This document shows positions 11,868 through 24,900 of a stretch of DNA of 64,000 nt, one piece after another; position 1 is the stretch's first letter, and each line of letters opens with the position of its first letter. A model generated the notes under the pieces. It was not told where the DNA came from, did no database searches, and worked only from the letters and a program-made list of their open reading frames with translations. Where the stretch lies: assembly GCA_963281255.1 (NCBI GenBank), contig OY725496.1, positions 4,875,723-4,939,722 on the forward strand. The letters run 5' to 3'. Made by a program: the position numbers and the translations under genes. Source of the DNA: Aphrocallistes beatrix. Its lineage: Eukaryota; Porifera; Hexactinellida; Sceptrulophora; Aphrocallistidae.

Positions 11868-12040
11868 ATGAGCTCTCGTTTCATACATGGCAAGTGTCCC
11901 GTTTTCGGCAGAACGTCACACTTTTTTCACTCTTCGATTGAGTTAACTTTCATGAGTGTCCCGCTTTTACATGAATTTTCCCATTATGTTCCGCACTTTT
12001 TGAATATATATAGTATAATACTTTACGAGGTAACTATTTG
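11868..12040 (-). mobile_element. Dispersed hAT-like repeat fragment (CGGGACA family)
   Basis: The reverse complement matches 41790-41965, including AAGTATTATA, AGCGGGACA, TTTTATGTAAAA and CGGGACA in the same order. Short runs of GTCCCG near the edges recall hAT termini. No transposase is present. The family assignment is tentative. Confidence 0.5.
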
Positions 12041-12053
12041 CCTATTGTTGTCT

Positions 12054-12271
12054 ATATTTTCTTGTCGTCACATGTCGATTGCTAGTTGCGTATATATTGG
12101 ATCGCCAATATAGGAAACATAATCCGATATTTTCATTCTATTCTTCTTTGTATGTTATTGTATTTCTATTCGCATGTAAATAATCGAAAATATCAATAAA
12201 TATCGATATCCAATCAATGATTGTAGTCAATTGTCCATTTGATTGAATGGTACTGCTACTCAGAGCCAATA
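12054..12271 (+). repeat. Dispersed repeat, left member of an inverted pair
   Basis: About 215 bases match the reverse complement of 18046-18253, with shared blocks such as TATTTGCATGTAAATAATCG-like and CTACTCAGAGCCAATAGC. The pair brackets the first subtilisin gene in opposite orientations. No coding capacity. Confidence 0.75.
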
Positions 12272-12274
12272 GCG

Positions 12275-12707
12275 TTGTAATTCGAATATCCTCAATGATT
12301 TTAAAAGATTTTTCGATTCTATGACTTAGAAATGTGTTTTGTATGGTGAGTTTTGGGGAAAAAAAATGTGTCCTGGTCCGCAGCGAAAATCGTGAATCAG
12401 GGCCCACTGCTTTTCAAGTTATCTTCCCAGAGTCTTCAAATTCTAGGAAAAATTAGCTCACACATTTTCCTCGAACACTCACGTGGATTTATGAAATATT
12501 TCTATGGTGAATGAAAGCTACCAGGTGCTAAATCGTCATGGGACATCGATTATGAAGACATTTTTTACAGAAGCAGTGGGCCCTGATTCACGATTTTCGC
12601 TGCGGACCAGGACACATTTTTTTTCTCAAAGCTCACCATACAAAACACATTTCTAAGTCATAGAATCGAAAAATCTTTTAAAATCATTGAAAATATTCGA
12701 ATTACAA
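12275..12707. repeat. Long imperfect inverted repeat (137-base arms)
   Basis: The arms 12275-12412 and 12571-12707 are reverse complements with few mismatches, separated by about 158 bases. Both contain CGATTTTCGCTGCGGACCAG or its complement. The sequence could form a strong hairpin. It is probably a foldback or MITE-type insertion. Just beyond, 12735-12766 ends in ACCCTGTA, like the end of a TA-inserting transposon. Confidence 0.8.
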
Positions 12708-13145
12708 TCTCTAAGGATTTTATACCTAATGAAGCTTGGGACAGAACTTGTCCCCACCCTGTATAATGAATGCATAACGTATTAGCGTTTACATATTTGT
12801 ATATATTTAGTTATCTGGGTATTGTTACAATTCTAATTTCATCAAATTATGTAAACAAATATAAAATTTCTTAAAAGATTGAAGAACAGGATCAGAGGTT
12901 AGAATATACTTTGCAACTGGTACGAATTGGATAAATGTAGGTGTCCTTATCTCAAGAAATATCTGCATCTCTATTACATAGAGGAGGCGGATCAACTTAC
13001 TACTGAGTATAGTAGAACTTGATCAGTTCACATGATCTCAATTCTGACAGACATCCTCCCAAACAAAGAGTTGAATTACAAAAGTATCCGTATTATCAAT
13101 CATGATGGATATAAATAGAAATACCAACAACCTACAACATTTCAA

Positions 13146-16100
13146 ATGCTGCTTAAACTCGTACTCTTCATAAGCTGCATCAGCCTAGCGGCATCGATAA
13201 GTGTCTCAGGAGACAATGAGAGACACATTATAGAGCTAAATGATGGCACAACCCTGTACGAGATCTACGAGGTGATGGATACGCTACAGCTACACGAGGG
13301 GAAGGAGAGAGAAGCCATGAAGATGGACTACATCAACTATCTGCTACCCGTAGTGTTCGCTAACATGAGCAAAGAGACGGCACGCAAGGTTTGGATTGGT
13401 TGAATTTAGTCCCATTTATTCTAACTTAAGCTGGTTTAGGGATATGCTTTTTCCGGAATTTGAACTGATTTGGCATTTGTATGTGTTCAGTTTGCTCCGG
13501 ATAATGTAATTATCTTCCACGATCAGACAATTTGGTGATCAGATGTTTCTTTCTATGGCAACGGGTGTCGGTCAAGGAATTATTTAGGTTCGAGAAGCTC
13601 CTTTGGACTTATCCCTTTCAGTCCTGTCTTGTTTAAGATAGCAAATATACTAAAATATTATCACTATTCCATGCTGTTATTTCTTTTAAGATTTGAAAAT
13701 GGATGATATTAGGAGCTATCTTTTGCAAGTTGATAATGCCAGTGTCAAAATATGTTAAGTTGGACTGTATTTGTAAAAGGTCCATACCCTTGTAACATTA
13801 ATCTTCCGCACCAACCATGCCATTACGTAATTGCAAGGATGAGTAAGCACATTCTATTATGTTAATTGAGGCTATCAATTCGCAGGTAGAACAACTAGAA
13901 GCAGTGAAGCACGTTGAAGTGGATCAACTCATGTATATGCAACCAATAGTTAAGTTCGACGTTTCAATGTGGCTAGACATTGAACCACCGAAATCTAACC
14001 CAGGAGAACCGAAAAATCCACCGAAACCAAACCTAGGAGAATCGACAGACCGGTATAACCTCGACATCATGAATAAGCCAGTTGATGGGTGCAGAAATGA
14101 CCAATACAATCTTCCTAACGATGGTACAGGTGCTGACATCTACATTCTAGACACAGGAATCAACTATGATCATAATGACTTTAAGGATGCTGACGGGGAA
14201 ACAAGAGCTAAGTATGGAGGTCATGATGCCATCACACCGCCCAATAATGGAGAGGATTGTCAAGGGCATGGAAGCCACTGCGCGGGCATTGCTGCAGGGT
14301 TACAAAGTGGCGTGGCTAAGAATGCCAATCTCTATAGCATTAGAGTGCTGGGGTGTACAGGAAGTGGCAGTACCAGTGGCATAATAACTGCCCTAGATTT
14401 CCTTGGTTCGAAACATGACGAAAATAAAGTGAAGTAAGTTCATTAACAAAAATTAATAAGAGCTAAAATAGATCAGCAATGAATTCCCTAAAAGGATCCC
14501 AGTTTCCTTATAAGGAATCCCAGTTTCCTTATAAGAGATCCCAATTTCCTTATAAGGGATCCCAGTTTCCTTATAAGGGATCCTAGTTTCCTTATAAGGG
14601 AACCCAGTTTCCTTATAAGGGAACCCAGTTTCCTTATAAGGGAATCCAGTTTCCTTATAAGGGAATCCAGTTTCCTTAAAAGAGATCCCAGTTTCCTTAT
14701 AAGAGAATCCAGTTTCCTTATAAGAGATCCCAATTTCCTTATAAGGGAACCCAGTTTCCTTATAAGGGAATCCAGTTTCCTTAAAAGAGATCCCAGTTTC
14801 CTTATAAGAGAATCCAGTTTCCTTATAAGAGATCCCAGTTTCCTTATAAGGGATCCCAGTTTCCTTATAAGAGATCCCAGTTTCCTTATAAGGGATCCCA
14901 GTTTCCTTAAAAGAGATCCCAGTTTCCTTATAAGAGAATCCAGTTTCCTTATAAGAGATCCCAGTTTCCTTATAAGGGATCCCAGTTTCCTTATAAGAGA
15001 TCCCAGTTTCCTTATAAGGGATCCCAGTTTCCTTATAAGAGATCCCAGTTTCCTTATAAGGGATCCCAGTTTCCTTATAAGGAATTCTAGTTTCCTGATA
15101 AGGGATCCCAGTTTCCTTATAAGGGAACCCAGTTTCCTTATAAGGGATCCCAGTTTCCTTATAAGGGATCCCAGTTTCCTTATAAGGAATTCTAGTTTCC
15201 TGATAAGAGATCCCAGTTTCCTTATAAGGGATCCCAGTTTCCTTATAAGGAATTCTAGTTTCCTGATAAGGGATCCCAGTTTCCTTATAAGGGAACCCAG
15301 TTTCCTTATAAGGGATCCCAGTTTCCTTATAAGGGATCCCAGTTTCCTTATAAGGAATTCTAGTTTCCTGATAAGAGATCCCAGTTTCCTTATAAGGGAT
15401 CCCAGTTTCCTTATAAGGGATCCCAGTTTCCTTATAAGGAATTCTAGTTTCCTGATAAGGGATCCCAGTTTCCTTATAAGAGATCCCAGTTTCCTTATAA
15501 GAGATCCCAATTTCCTTATAAGGGATCCTAGTTTCCTTATAAGGGAACCCAGTTTCCTTATAAGGGAACCCAGTTTCCTTATAAGGGAATCCAGTTTCCT
15601 TATAAGGGAATCCAGTTTCCTTAAAAGAGATCCCAGTTTCCTTATAAGAGAATCCAGTTTCCTTATAAGAGATCCCAATTTCCTTATAAGGGAACCCAGT
15701 TTCCTTATAAGGGAATCCAGTTTCCTTAAAAGAGATCCCAGTTTCCTTATAAGAGAATCCAGTTTCCTTATAAGAGATCCCAGTTTCCTTATAAGGGATC
15801 CCAGTTTCCTTATAAGAGATCCCAGTTTCCTTATAAGGGATCCCAGTTTCCTTAAAAGAGATCCCAGTTTCCTTATAAGAGAATCCAGTTTCCTTATAAG
15901 AGATCCCAGTTTCCTTATAAGGGATCCCAGTGTCCTTATAAGAGATCCCAGTTTCCTTATAAGGGATCCCAGTTTCCTTATAAGAGATCCCAGTTTCCTT
16001 ATAAGGGATCCCAGTTTCCTTATAAGGAATTCTAGTTTCCTGATAAGGGATCCCAGTTTCCTTATAAGGGAACCCAGTTTCCTTATAAGGGATCCCAGTT

Positions 16101-17818
16101 TCCTTATAAGGGATCCCAGTTTCCTTATAAGGAATTCTAGTTTCCTGATAAGGGATCCCAGTTTCCTTATAAGAGATCCCAGTTTCCTTATAAGGGATCC
16201 CAGTTTCCTTATAAGGGATCCCAGTTTCCTTATAAGGAATTCTAGTTTCCTGATAAGGGATCCCAGTTTCCTTATAAGAGATCCCAGTTTCCTTATAAGA
16301 GATCCCAATTTCCTTATAAGGGAACCCAGTTTCCTTATAAGGGAATCCAGTTTCCTTAAAAGAGATCCCAGTTTCCTTATAAGAGAATCCAGTTTCCTTA
16401 TAAGAGATCCCAGTTTCCTTATAAGGGATCCCAGTTTCCTTATAAGAGATCCCAGTTTCCTTATAAGGGATCCCAGTTTCCTTATAAGGGATCCCAGTTT
16501 CCTTATAAGGGATCCCAGTTTCCTTATAAGGAATTCTAGTTTCCTGATAAGGGATCCCAGTTTCCTTATAAGAGATCCCAGTTTCCTTATAAGGGATCCC
16601 AGTTTCCTTATAAGGGATCCCAGTTTCCTTATAAGGAATTCAAGTTTCCTGATAAGGGATCCCAGTTTCCTGATAAGGGATCCCAGTTTCCTTATAAGAG
16701 ATCCCAGTTTCCTGATAAGGGATCCCAGTTTCCTTATAAGAGATCCCAGTTTCCTTATAAGGAATTCTAGTTTCCTGATAAGGATCCCAGTTTCCTGATA
16801 AGGGATCCTAGTTTCCTTATAAGAGATCCCAGTTTCCTGATAAGGGATCCCAGTTTCCTTATAAGAGATCCCAGTTTCCTTATAAGGAATTCTAGTTTCC
16901 TGATAAGGGATCCCAGTTTCCTGATAAGGGATCCCAGTTTCCTTATAAGAGATCCCAGTTTCCTGATAAGGGATCCCAGTTTCCTTATAAGAGAATCCAG
17001 TTTCCTTATAAGGGATCCCAGTTTCCTTATAAGGGATCCCAGTTTCCTTATAAGGAATTCTAGTTTCCTGATAAGGGATCCCAGTTTCCTTATAAGGGAT
17101 CCCAGTTTCCTTATAAGGGATCCCAGTTTCCTTATAAGGGTTCCTAGTTTCTTTAACGAATTAGAAATATCCTTGAACTATTGCTTCTAAGCTATTGTCT
17201 GATTTAATACATTATAATCTTTTAGAACCGGTTTCGTAGCATCTATCGCTAGCATGTCCCTGGGTGGTTGGTATAGTACTTCGCTTAACAATGCAGTGAA
17301 CGAATTGGTCGGTAAAGGTGTGATCGTAGTAACAGCTAGTGGGAATGACGGAGGGGATGCTTGTCTTTCTAGTCCAAGCTCAGCTGGAGACAACATTAAC
17401 GTAGGAGCACATTCTGAACCTAGCAATAGTGGTCAGTGCTTGAAGCCAATAGAGTCATTCTCGAACTGGGGCACTTGTGTGGATGTGATCGCTCCAGGAA
17501 GAGACATAATGAGTGTGAAATATGATTCAAACGTTGGTAAGTTCAAACGCAATTAATATATGGAGATTCCGGAAGTTTAATTTTCGCAACTCCATTCTAT
17601 TTTTAGACTTCACTACGATGAGTGGCACTTCAATGGCGTGCCCACATGTGGCAGGAGCAGCTGCGCTTATTATGAAGAACGACAATTCCCTGACACCAGC
17701 CGAAGTGAAGCAGAAGATCAAGGATCTGTCGACAGATGATATCGACAGATCCGCTCAATCTGCAGCTGTCCGAGCTGCTTCTGACAGTAAGAGGCTGTAC
17801 GTTCCCACCAGCCTCTGA
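13146..17818 (+). CDS. Secreted subtilisin-like serine protease 1 (S8A, proteinase K type)
   Basis: Four exons: 13146-13388, 13886-14433, 17226-17536, 17607-17818 (437 residues). A signal peptide (LLKLVLFISCISLAAS) is followed by an I9-type inhibitor propeptide and the peptidase. The catalytic Asp is in YILDTGINYDHNDF, His in GHGSHCAGIAAG, the oxyanion Asn in VVTASGNDGGDACLSSP and Ser in GTSMACPHVAGAAA, so the triad is intact. It is predicted to be an extracellular or vacuolar endopeptidase activated by propeptide removal. The third intron-exon junction is far away because intron 2 (14434-17225) contains a 2.7-kb tandem array. It is a tandem paralogue of the gene at 18390; exon 2 here corresponds to two exons there. 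Confidence 0.9.
14490..17152. repeat. Satellite array, 21-base unit, about 127 copies
   Basis: The unit core is GATCCCAGTTTCCTTATAA. Recurring variants read GAATTCTAGTTTCCTGATAA, AATCCAG and AACCCAG. Variant order repeats at a distance of 945 bases (45 units): the same block starts near 14581 and 15526, giving a higher-order structure. The array fills intron 2 of subtilisin 1. Because the unit is seven codons long, one minus-strand frame stays open for over 600 codons as a GSLIRKL heptad. I read that as an arithmetic artefact. Confidence 0.97.
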
Positions 17819-18045
17819 AATTGCCGAGAAGACATGTTTGAATATCTTACTTCCCTTCCCTTGCATGCTAGGAATAACAGAGTCTGAAGACCATTGTTCA
17901 TGTGGTCATTGGAACAGAACTGTGTTTTAATTTGTTAAGAGATTAGTTTGAGCCTAAAAGTATCCTATCTTGTATATTATTGGTTGTTATTTGTATGCGT
18001 ATTATGACGTATTCGCGATAGTTTTATTATTTCGTAACAGTTACT

Positions 18046-18253
18046 GCTATTGGCTCTGAGTAGCAGTGCCATCCAATCAAATTGACAGTTAACCACAATC
18101 ATTGTTTGGATATCGATATTTTCGATATTTTCGATTATTTACATGCAAATAGAAATACGATTACACACAAAGAAGAATAGAAATGGAAATATTATGTACC
18201 TTATTTGACGATCCAATCTACGTATACGAAACTAGCAATTGATGACAAGAAAA
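18046..18253 (-). repeat. Dispersed repeat, right member of the inverted pair
   Basis: Inverted match to 12054-12271. It lies between subtilisin 1 and subtilisin 2. Confidence 0.75.
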
Positions 18254-18389
18254 TAAAATAAAAATAAAATAGTTCTATCGCATATTAGAACTGAAGAATC
18301 ATTGTTCCATTTGGAACTGCTATATTTAGTATAAAACAGAAAGTCAATAGGACTAAAACACAATTGCGAAACTATCAACAACTAAGACT

Positions 18390-20684
18390 ATGAGATTCAG
18401 CCTTTGCCACTGTTTCCTACTGCTAGCCTTCGCTAACCTTACTTCTAGCGTGAAGAGAGAGAGGTGTTTGATTGTACTGAGAGATGATGCCAGTGAGGAG
18501 CAGATGGAACAAGTGAAGGCGAAGATACTAGGATTGGAGGGAATCAGTGGTGAATCGATGGGAATGGGATCGACGAGTCGCGTGATTAAGATGGTGTACG
18601 CTAACATTACCAAGAACACGGAGCAAATGGTGATAAGTTATAAATAGAACAAGGGCCATAACTAACTCTCCCATTAATAATGGATCTGCTTGTACCACTA
18701 AATTTGGATATAATTATTGTTCTGTAAGATTTAATTCGTATCAACAGTCCTCATTCGTATTGCTTAGAGTTACAACAGGACATGTAATAGCATATTCATT
18801 GGACAATGTTCGAAATGGATATAACTCATCATATCTGACAATGGGTGGAATGTGGGACCTCCGAAAATAATGAACCAAATATAGATATCTTCAATGCCAG
18901 GAGTTGCATACACGGAGGAAGATGGAATGGTATTTGGTTCCACTCTAAGCAATTCCATCCCAACGGACACCTCAACTCTGTTCAGTGAGTCCAATGAACT
19001 CTTCGGAACAGACCGCTACAACCTGGATGCGCTCAACTCAGAAAGAGACCAGTGCGGAAATGGGAATTACGTCCCACTCAATCTCGGCACTGGGGTGGAC
19101 ATATACATAATGGACACCGGCATCAACTATGACCACCAAGACCTCAGGTACTGTGTTATAACGGAACTTCTCTGAGCAACTACGTACGTAAGGAATCATG
19201 ATAGAAGTGGAGCTGCTATAGCTCACTGTGCTACTGTACTAGGATGGTGAAGGAAGAGAATTATTTTCAATCTTTTGAAAGAGATTCATTTCGGGAGGAA
19301 AGCACTTGGCGCCAACCAATGGGCTCTCTATGAAAAGTGGCCTTTTCCCAAACACTCTAAAGTAGCCTATCAAAATCTTAGTAAAGTCCTACTATCCAAG
19401 TCAGGAATTTACCGTTACGAGCATACTGGGATCATATGTATTCAACTGGGGGACTTAGTCCATGGTCCATAGATTTAATACCAAATTTAGACATGATTCC
19501 CCCGAGTTCGTGTCACTTGGACGAGCAATTATGTATAATGCTAAACTACTGACTGACTAGGTTCGGACAAGGAGACAAGGCTTGTACCTCAGAACCAAGA
19601 GCGAAGTATGGCGGCTTCGACGCTATCGACTATCTCTACGGAGAGGACAGGAAGGGGGCAGATTGCTTCGGGCATGGGACCCACGTGGCAGGGATAGCGG
19701 GTGGTCTGAAAAGTGGCGTTGCAAAGAATGCGAATTTGTGGAGTATTCGGGTGCTGGATTGCTTTGGTCGGGGGCCGTTTTCCGGAGTCATTCTAGGGAT
19801 GGACTATGTCATGGCACTACACGTAAACAAGTCAATCAGGTAAACAACAACTTTGTTTATCTATAATTAGAAATGTGTTTGCATAGAAATACATAAATAG
19901 TCAGCGCCAATCAGTGAAATACTTTGCGTTCTAGTCCAGTGTTCAAGGGGTCTGTGGTGAATCTCTCGCTTGGTGGTGGGCGACACCAGGCCACCAACGA
20001 CGCAGTGGAGAACCTGGTGGCAGCCGGAGTGGTGGTAGTGACAGCAAGTGGCAATGAAGCCGTGGACGCATGCTTTTCTAGCCCGGGCTCTGCCAACGCC
20101 ACTATCAACACTGGAGCATACGGACTCTATGAAAATGGCACGAAATGTCGATTCGAGTTGGAACCGCTTTCCAACTACGGAGATTGTGTCGATATTGTGG
20201 CACCTGGGAGATCTGTATTGAGTGCTTTTTGTTTCCCTTTGCCGCCCAGTCAATTCAACTTTTACTATGGAATCAATTGCACAACAACAACAGGTAAACA
20301 AACTACCAATCGCATTAACTGATTTTGTCATTCTGGAGTATTTTGAAATGTCTTGCATAAATTCAAATTTCGAAAATGCCAACTCTTCACGGAATTATGA
20401 CGTCACTGTTCTAATTTCATAGGAGCGTGGTTTATCCAATTTAGAGATTGTAATGATTGGCTAGAAGAGTTTGTTTCTTTGAACTTCTAATTTTAGAATT
20501 CCTTCGATGCAGCGGTACATCAATGGCGGCTCCCCACGTTAGTGGCACAGTGGCACAGATCAAGGAATTCTCGCCTAGCGCCAGTCCTCAGGAAATCAAG
20601 CAGTTCCTCAAGAACCGAGGAACTGACGATATCGTCAGAAGCACTGGGGTGAATGGAGGAAGCAAACGACTGCACTTATTTTAA
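18390..20684 (+). CDS. Secreted subtilisin-like serine protease 2 (S8A, proteinase K type)
   Basis: Five exons: 18390-18629, 18885-19147, 19561-19839, 19935-20293, 20497-20684 (442 residues). A signal peptide (FSLCHCFLLLAFANLTSS) precedes an I9 propeptide (CLIVLRDDASEEQMEQVKAK) and a complete S8 domain. Triad: Asp in YIMDTGINYDHQDL, His in GHGTHVAGIAGG, Ser in CSGTSMAAPHVSG; oxyanion Asn in VVTASGNEAVDACFSSPG. It lies head to tail with subtilisin 1, about 570 bases downstream, and shares its intron positions except for one extra intron after HQDLR. Paralogy from tandem duplication is clear. A digestive or defensive extracellular role is inference. Confidence 0.9.
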
Positions 20685-21328
20685 ACTACTGTTCTATTTA
20701 TATAATTCTGTCTTTATCCCTCTAACTGATTGGTAGGAATTTATGAATACTTTCACGCACTTAAATTAGTTTATTTTTTAATAAAAATTATGATTTGATT
20801 AATTCTGTGGGACATAAGAGTGGATACATCATATCAACGACCATGGATTGAATTTTAAAAGGATTTGTTTACATTATAACTTGTAAACATGTAAAATAGT
20901 AGGTGTGATTAATCATAAACAGCATTTTCAGTCATAAACAGCGTTAGAGAATCACAAAACTCACGTTTTACAATAATAAATAAATTTTGATTTCAGTTAT
21001 TTCCATTTCAAAATTTGAATTTTCCTGATTATAAGGAGAGCATGAGTGATGATTATTTGTAAATAATAACAAATTCCGCTCTAGATATAGTGGAATTTAA
21101 TGGTTGAACATAATAAACAAAACAACAGCCACAATAAATAATCATACAAGCACATTTCTAATTCTCCTAAAATAGTTTGAGTCAAACATCCATATTGTCA
21201 GCTGTGTGCTAGTGGATGCTGATACTACCTCCTAGATAGAGAAGAGTAGAATTAATGTAAGATTGAGTTACTACAACATATCCCATGGTCTATGGGACAT
21301 ATGCATTTCATTGTCTGTCCCGCTCGAT
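20685..21328. other. Spacer without recognised gene
   Basis: AT-rich spacer between the convergent subtilisin 2 and tRNA 2'-phosphotransferase genes. It contains an AATAAA-like run near 20780 and no coding sequence I can support. Confidence 0.5.
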
Positions 21329-21915
21329 TCAGCCAATCAAGCTCCAGAGTCTATCTTTGAGGAGACAACCCTCACCAATCAATTCATTTAGCGAAAAAGG
21401 AGTTTCATTGGGCAGAACAGACAATGAAGTACACATGTTGGATAAGACTGGAGGTGTCCAATGGAAGATATTCAAGAATTGATGAGTTATCAGAGGATTA
21501 TTACCAGATTTTCTGTCTAAAACTTTCTTGAAGTACTTTGTGGGGAGAAATCCTTTCTCGTCTCCTGGACACAAGATGACGTTGTTGTCTGATAGGAAGA
21601 AGCTGAATCCATCTACAGTGGACACAGGTAAATGTGTCGGGAAGTGGCGGTTACCAGTGGCAGGGACAAAAGCATTGGCAGGATTGGCTGTTGGAACTGT
21701 ATGATTGTGGTACAACTCAAATTGATTGGTTGAATCTGATACGAAAATCAGCATTCGGAATATCGCAACTGATCGAATAGGAGCATTAACTCAACCAATC
21801 AGATCACTTATTTACTCCTGCAACTCAATGATGACGTCACATCTATCCAACTCACCTCCAAGTGCAGACTCTAAGTCTATCTGAATGACAACCTGACAGC
21901 TAGACCTCATGCCTG

Positions 21916-21947
<32 letters not shown>

Positions 21948-24900
21948 TCGATTCACAGACTTCTTTAATCGGAGCTGCACTAAAGTTCTATTTTTATCCT
22001 CACCACTGATGACGTCATCTTGTCCTGGCATTCCAGTCGCGAAGTGAATGTGATTCCTTCCCATCCTCGAGAGACCCTAAAATAGCTCAGTCTATAAATA
22101 GCAGCACGCGTTAAAATAGCCAATTAAATATCAGTGAACCATGGATATCGGATACAAAGAGACCATATAAGGAGTCAAGACTACATCGTGAAGTGTGCAG
22201 TGTATCCATACGTCCATGGTCCAGTAGTATTATAAGCGTGATTACATTAGCGAGAATGGCGTCAATGCATTTCTTGTAAGTTCCGTGGATGACTATTGGG
22301 TATAAGGAAGCATCTGTGATTTCATTCAGATCCAACTCTATCCCCTATAAATAGGATGTAAAATGGTAAACAAACAAACAAACAAACAAATAAACAATTT
22401 TTATTAAAATTAATTAATCGAAAGTGCTGCATTTCTAGATTTGAAACTGGATTTTAACAAGAAGAGGTGTGAGTTATAAAATATTTATTTGTAAATAAAT
22501 TATTCGCGAATAAGGCGGGCGTAAATGCGAGTAAACTGATTCTCACTTGGTAAATAACAACAACTCAAATCCCAAACACAACAACAAAAAACAACAACAA
22601 CAACCATTCTAAAGACACAAATCTACCAATCACGCCTTATAGTTAGTTATCAGTTTCTGAGAGGAGAAAGTTGGCCGCCATCTCTTCGTTCTTGTCACAT
22701 GCGAAGTAGGCCTGGACCACCAGGTGCTCCGGGAACCCCAGCGCCTTCAAGCGGTTTATCGCCTCCATTTCCGTCGGCGTGACACTAACTGAAGGCGCGG
22801 ATCCGGTTCCAGGAGGCCCCGTGGGTGGTCCTGTGCCACTTGTAGTGCCACCCAAGCCGCCACTTGTGCCACCTGCCGTCCCGGTGGCCGGGTCGTTCAT
22901 GAGCTCCATGAAGGCGGTCCGGTTGGAGTTAATGAGTCCGTAGAGCTCGGGGTTGGACTGCTGGATCTGGGAGAGGACCAATGGGAGGGCGTCCGGGTTG
23001 GAGTGGAGGAGGTTCCTCAGCTGCATGAACTGCGGTTGCGAGCGGAGGAATTGAAGCGGGTTTTCTGTCGCCTGCGCCATCTCTGAGGGCTGGCCCCCTA
23101 CAGACCCCGAGGGGACAGTCCCCTCCACCTGTGGGGGCTCCGCCGCCAGGTCCTCCATCCCGCCCGCCAGAATGGCGCCAGCGACCACCGGGTTGTTTTG
23201 CGCGCGCGCCAAAACCATCTTGACGTGTTCGCGCGGGATGCTGTTGCCCGTCATCTCCATCAGGTTGTCGATCATCTGATCCGTCGACTGGGAAGCGCCA
23301 CTGGCGCCTTCTGGCGCCGTGGGGGGCGCGGGGACCGGTTGTGTCGGTTGTGTCGAGGGGGCTGGCGCCACTGGGGGCGGCTCAACGGGCGCTGGTGCGG
23401 GTGCGGGCGCCACTTTTGGTTTGGAGACCATCACGACTACGAATCCGCCGTCAGTGAGCCCGATTTCCCCCACAATCGAAGTGTCCGGGAGGATCTTCCC
23501 TTTGAAGATCAGTTTCTGCCACTCGGCCTGGAAGTCCGTGCCCAGCGTCTCCTGGATCTTCCCCTTGAGGTCCAGGACAGTGGCAGAGGGCTCCACTTCC
23601 ACTTTGACAGTTTGCTGCTTCACTGTCTTCACCGTTACCGTCAGCATTTCACTCTAGTCTCTACTTATGCTAACTCAGTCAAATATTCACAAATATATGC
23701 ATATTTCCCTGTTGCTAGGGTAGTGCAGCCATGGAGTGTATTACGTCGCTTCGACCAATCAAGTGCAATCTAACAGATCTGATTCAGTTTACAGTTTTTT
23801 CCCATAAGGCTAGAGGGAAGAGGCGTAGCTGCCTGCTTCAATCTCCCCCTTTTCACCCACTTTTAGACAAATTCTCCAAATTTTTCCATATCATGCATCT
23901 CGTTTTCTTGTTGGTAGGGACATAGGGACATATGGCTGATGGACCATGGTCCTACCAATTCCTTTCAATAGATATTAGCTTCTATTGTTCACGATACAAA
24001 TTGTCCAAAATGCCTCTATCCATACCGATCCCGAGTGCACGCCCCTGTATTGCGGCCCGCCACTAAATGGTATGAAGCAGTTGCGGCCCGAATTAAATAT
24101 AGTTGGACAGCCCTGAACTAAGGCATAGGCTTTCAACCTTTTTGGGCTGTGGACCCCTTATATAAATAATCCTATATTCTGTGGGCCCCCTATAAAAAAT
24201 GTTTTTTGGTTATCCCAAAACTAAAGAATATTTAAATACCTTAAAAGGCATTTTTCAAAAATCTAAACCAGTCATTATGAAGACTGAGTATGCTGCGTCT
24301 TCTTAGATATTTTCTGATTTAGTGAACACTTCCTGAGTTATGCTGGCACCAAGGATTTGAAGTTGAAAATTTTAATTCAAAGTTATTGAGCCTAGTTGGC
24401 ATTCTAAGTCCAAAAAACCTCCCAAGATGTTTACAAAACAAATCAATTTTAACCACTACACCGTAATTTATAATTATTATTAAAGTTATGATGAGGCTCA
24501 AACATGAAATCTGATTGGAGTAAATGAATTGTTAATTGACATGTTTACTGAAAATCTAAGACTTTAACAGTTCAAATTAATCCTTCAAAAATGAAAATAT
24601 CACAAATCTACAGCAAATACAAAAATACGCAATTCTATGTTATACAAAAATATATAAAATCCAAAAGATAGAATCAGAATTTACAATGCGGCCAGATAAT
24701 CGACTAGTTCTTCATAAATCTTTCCGCACTCCACATACACTTTAGTCGCTGTCTCTTTCGTTATAGCGTCATTGCCAACTTCTTCCAAGATGCTGTCTAT
24801 CTCCTTCTTCTCCTTCTCAGTTAGCTCCACCTTTCTCCATTTCTCGGCGTCTTCACTGATCTCTTCCTCCAACTCTTTAGTCCGCAAGATCAGGAGTTTG

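Noticed and set aside
14488-16308. 606-codon minus-strand ORF of GSLIRKL heptads
   Set aside because: Exact by-product of a 21-base satellite unit (seven codons). It lies in an intron of a plus-strand gene, begins at no conserved start and has no other support.
14490-17152. CRISPR-like array
   Set aside because: Units are contiguous with no unique spacers, and the context is eukaryotic. It is a satellite.
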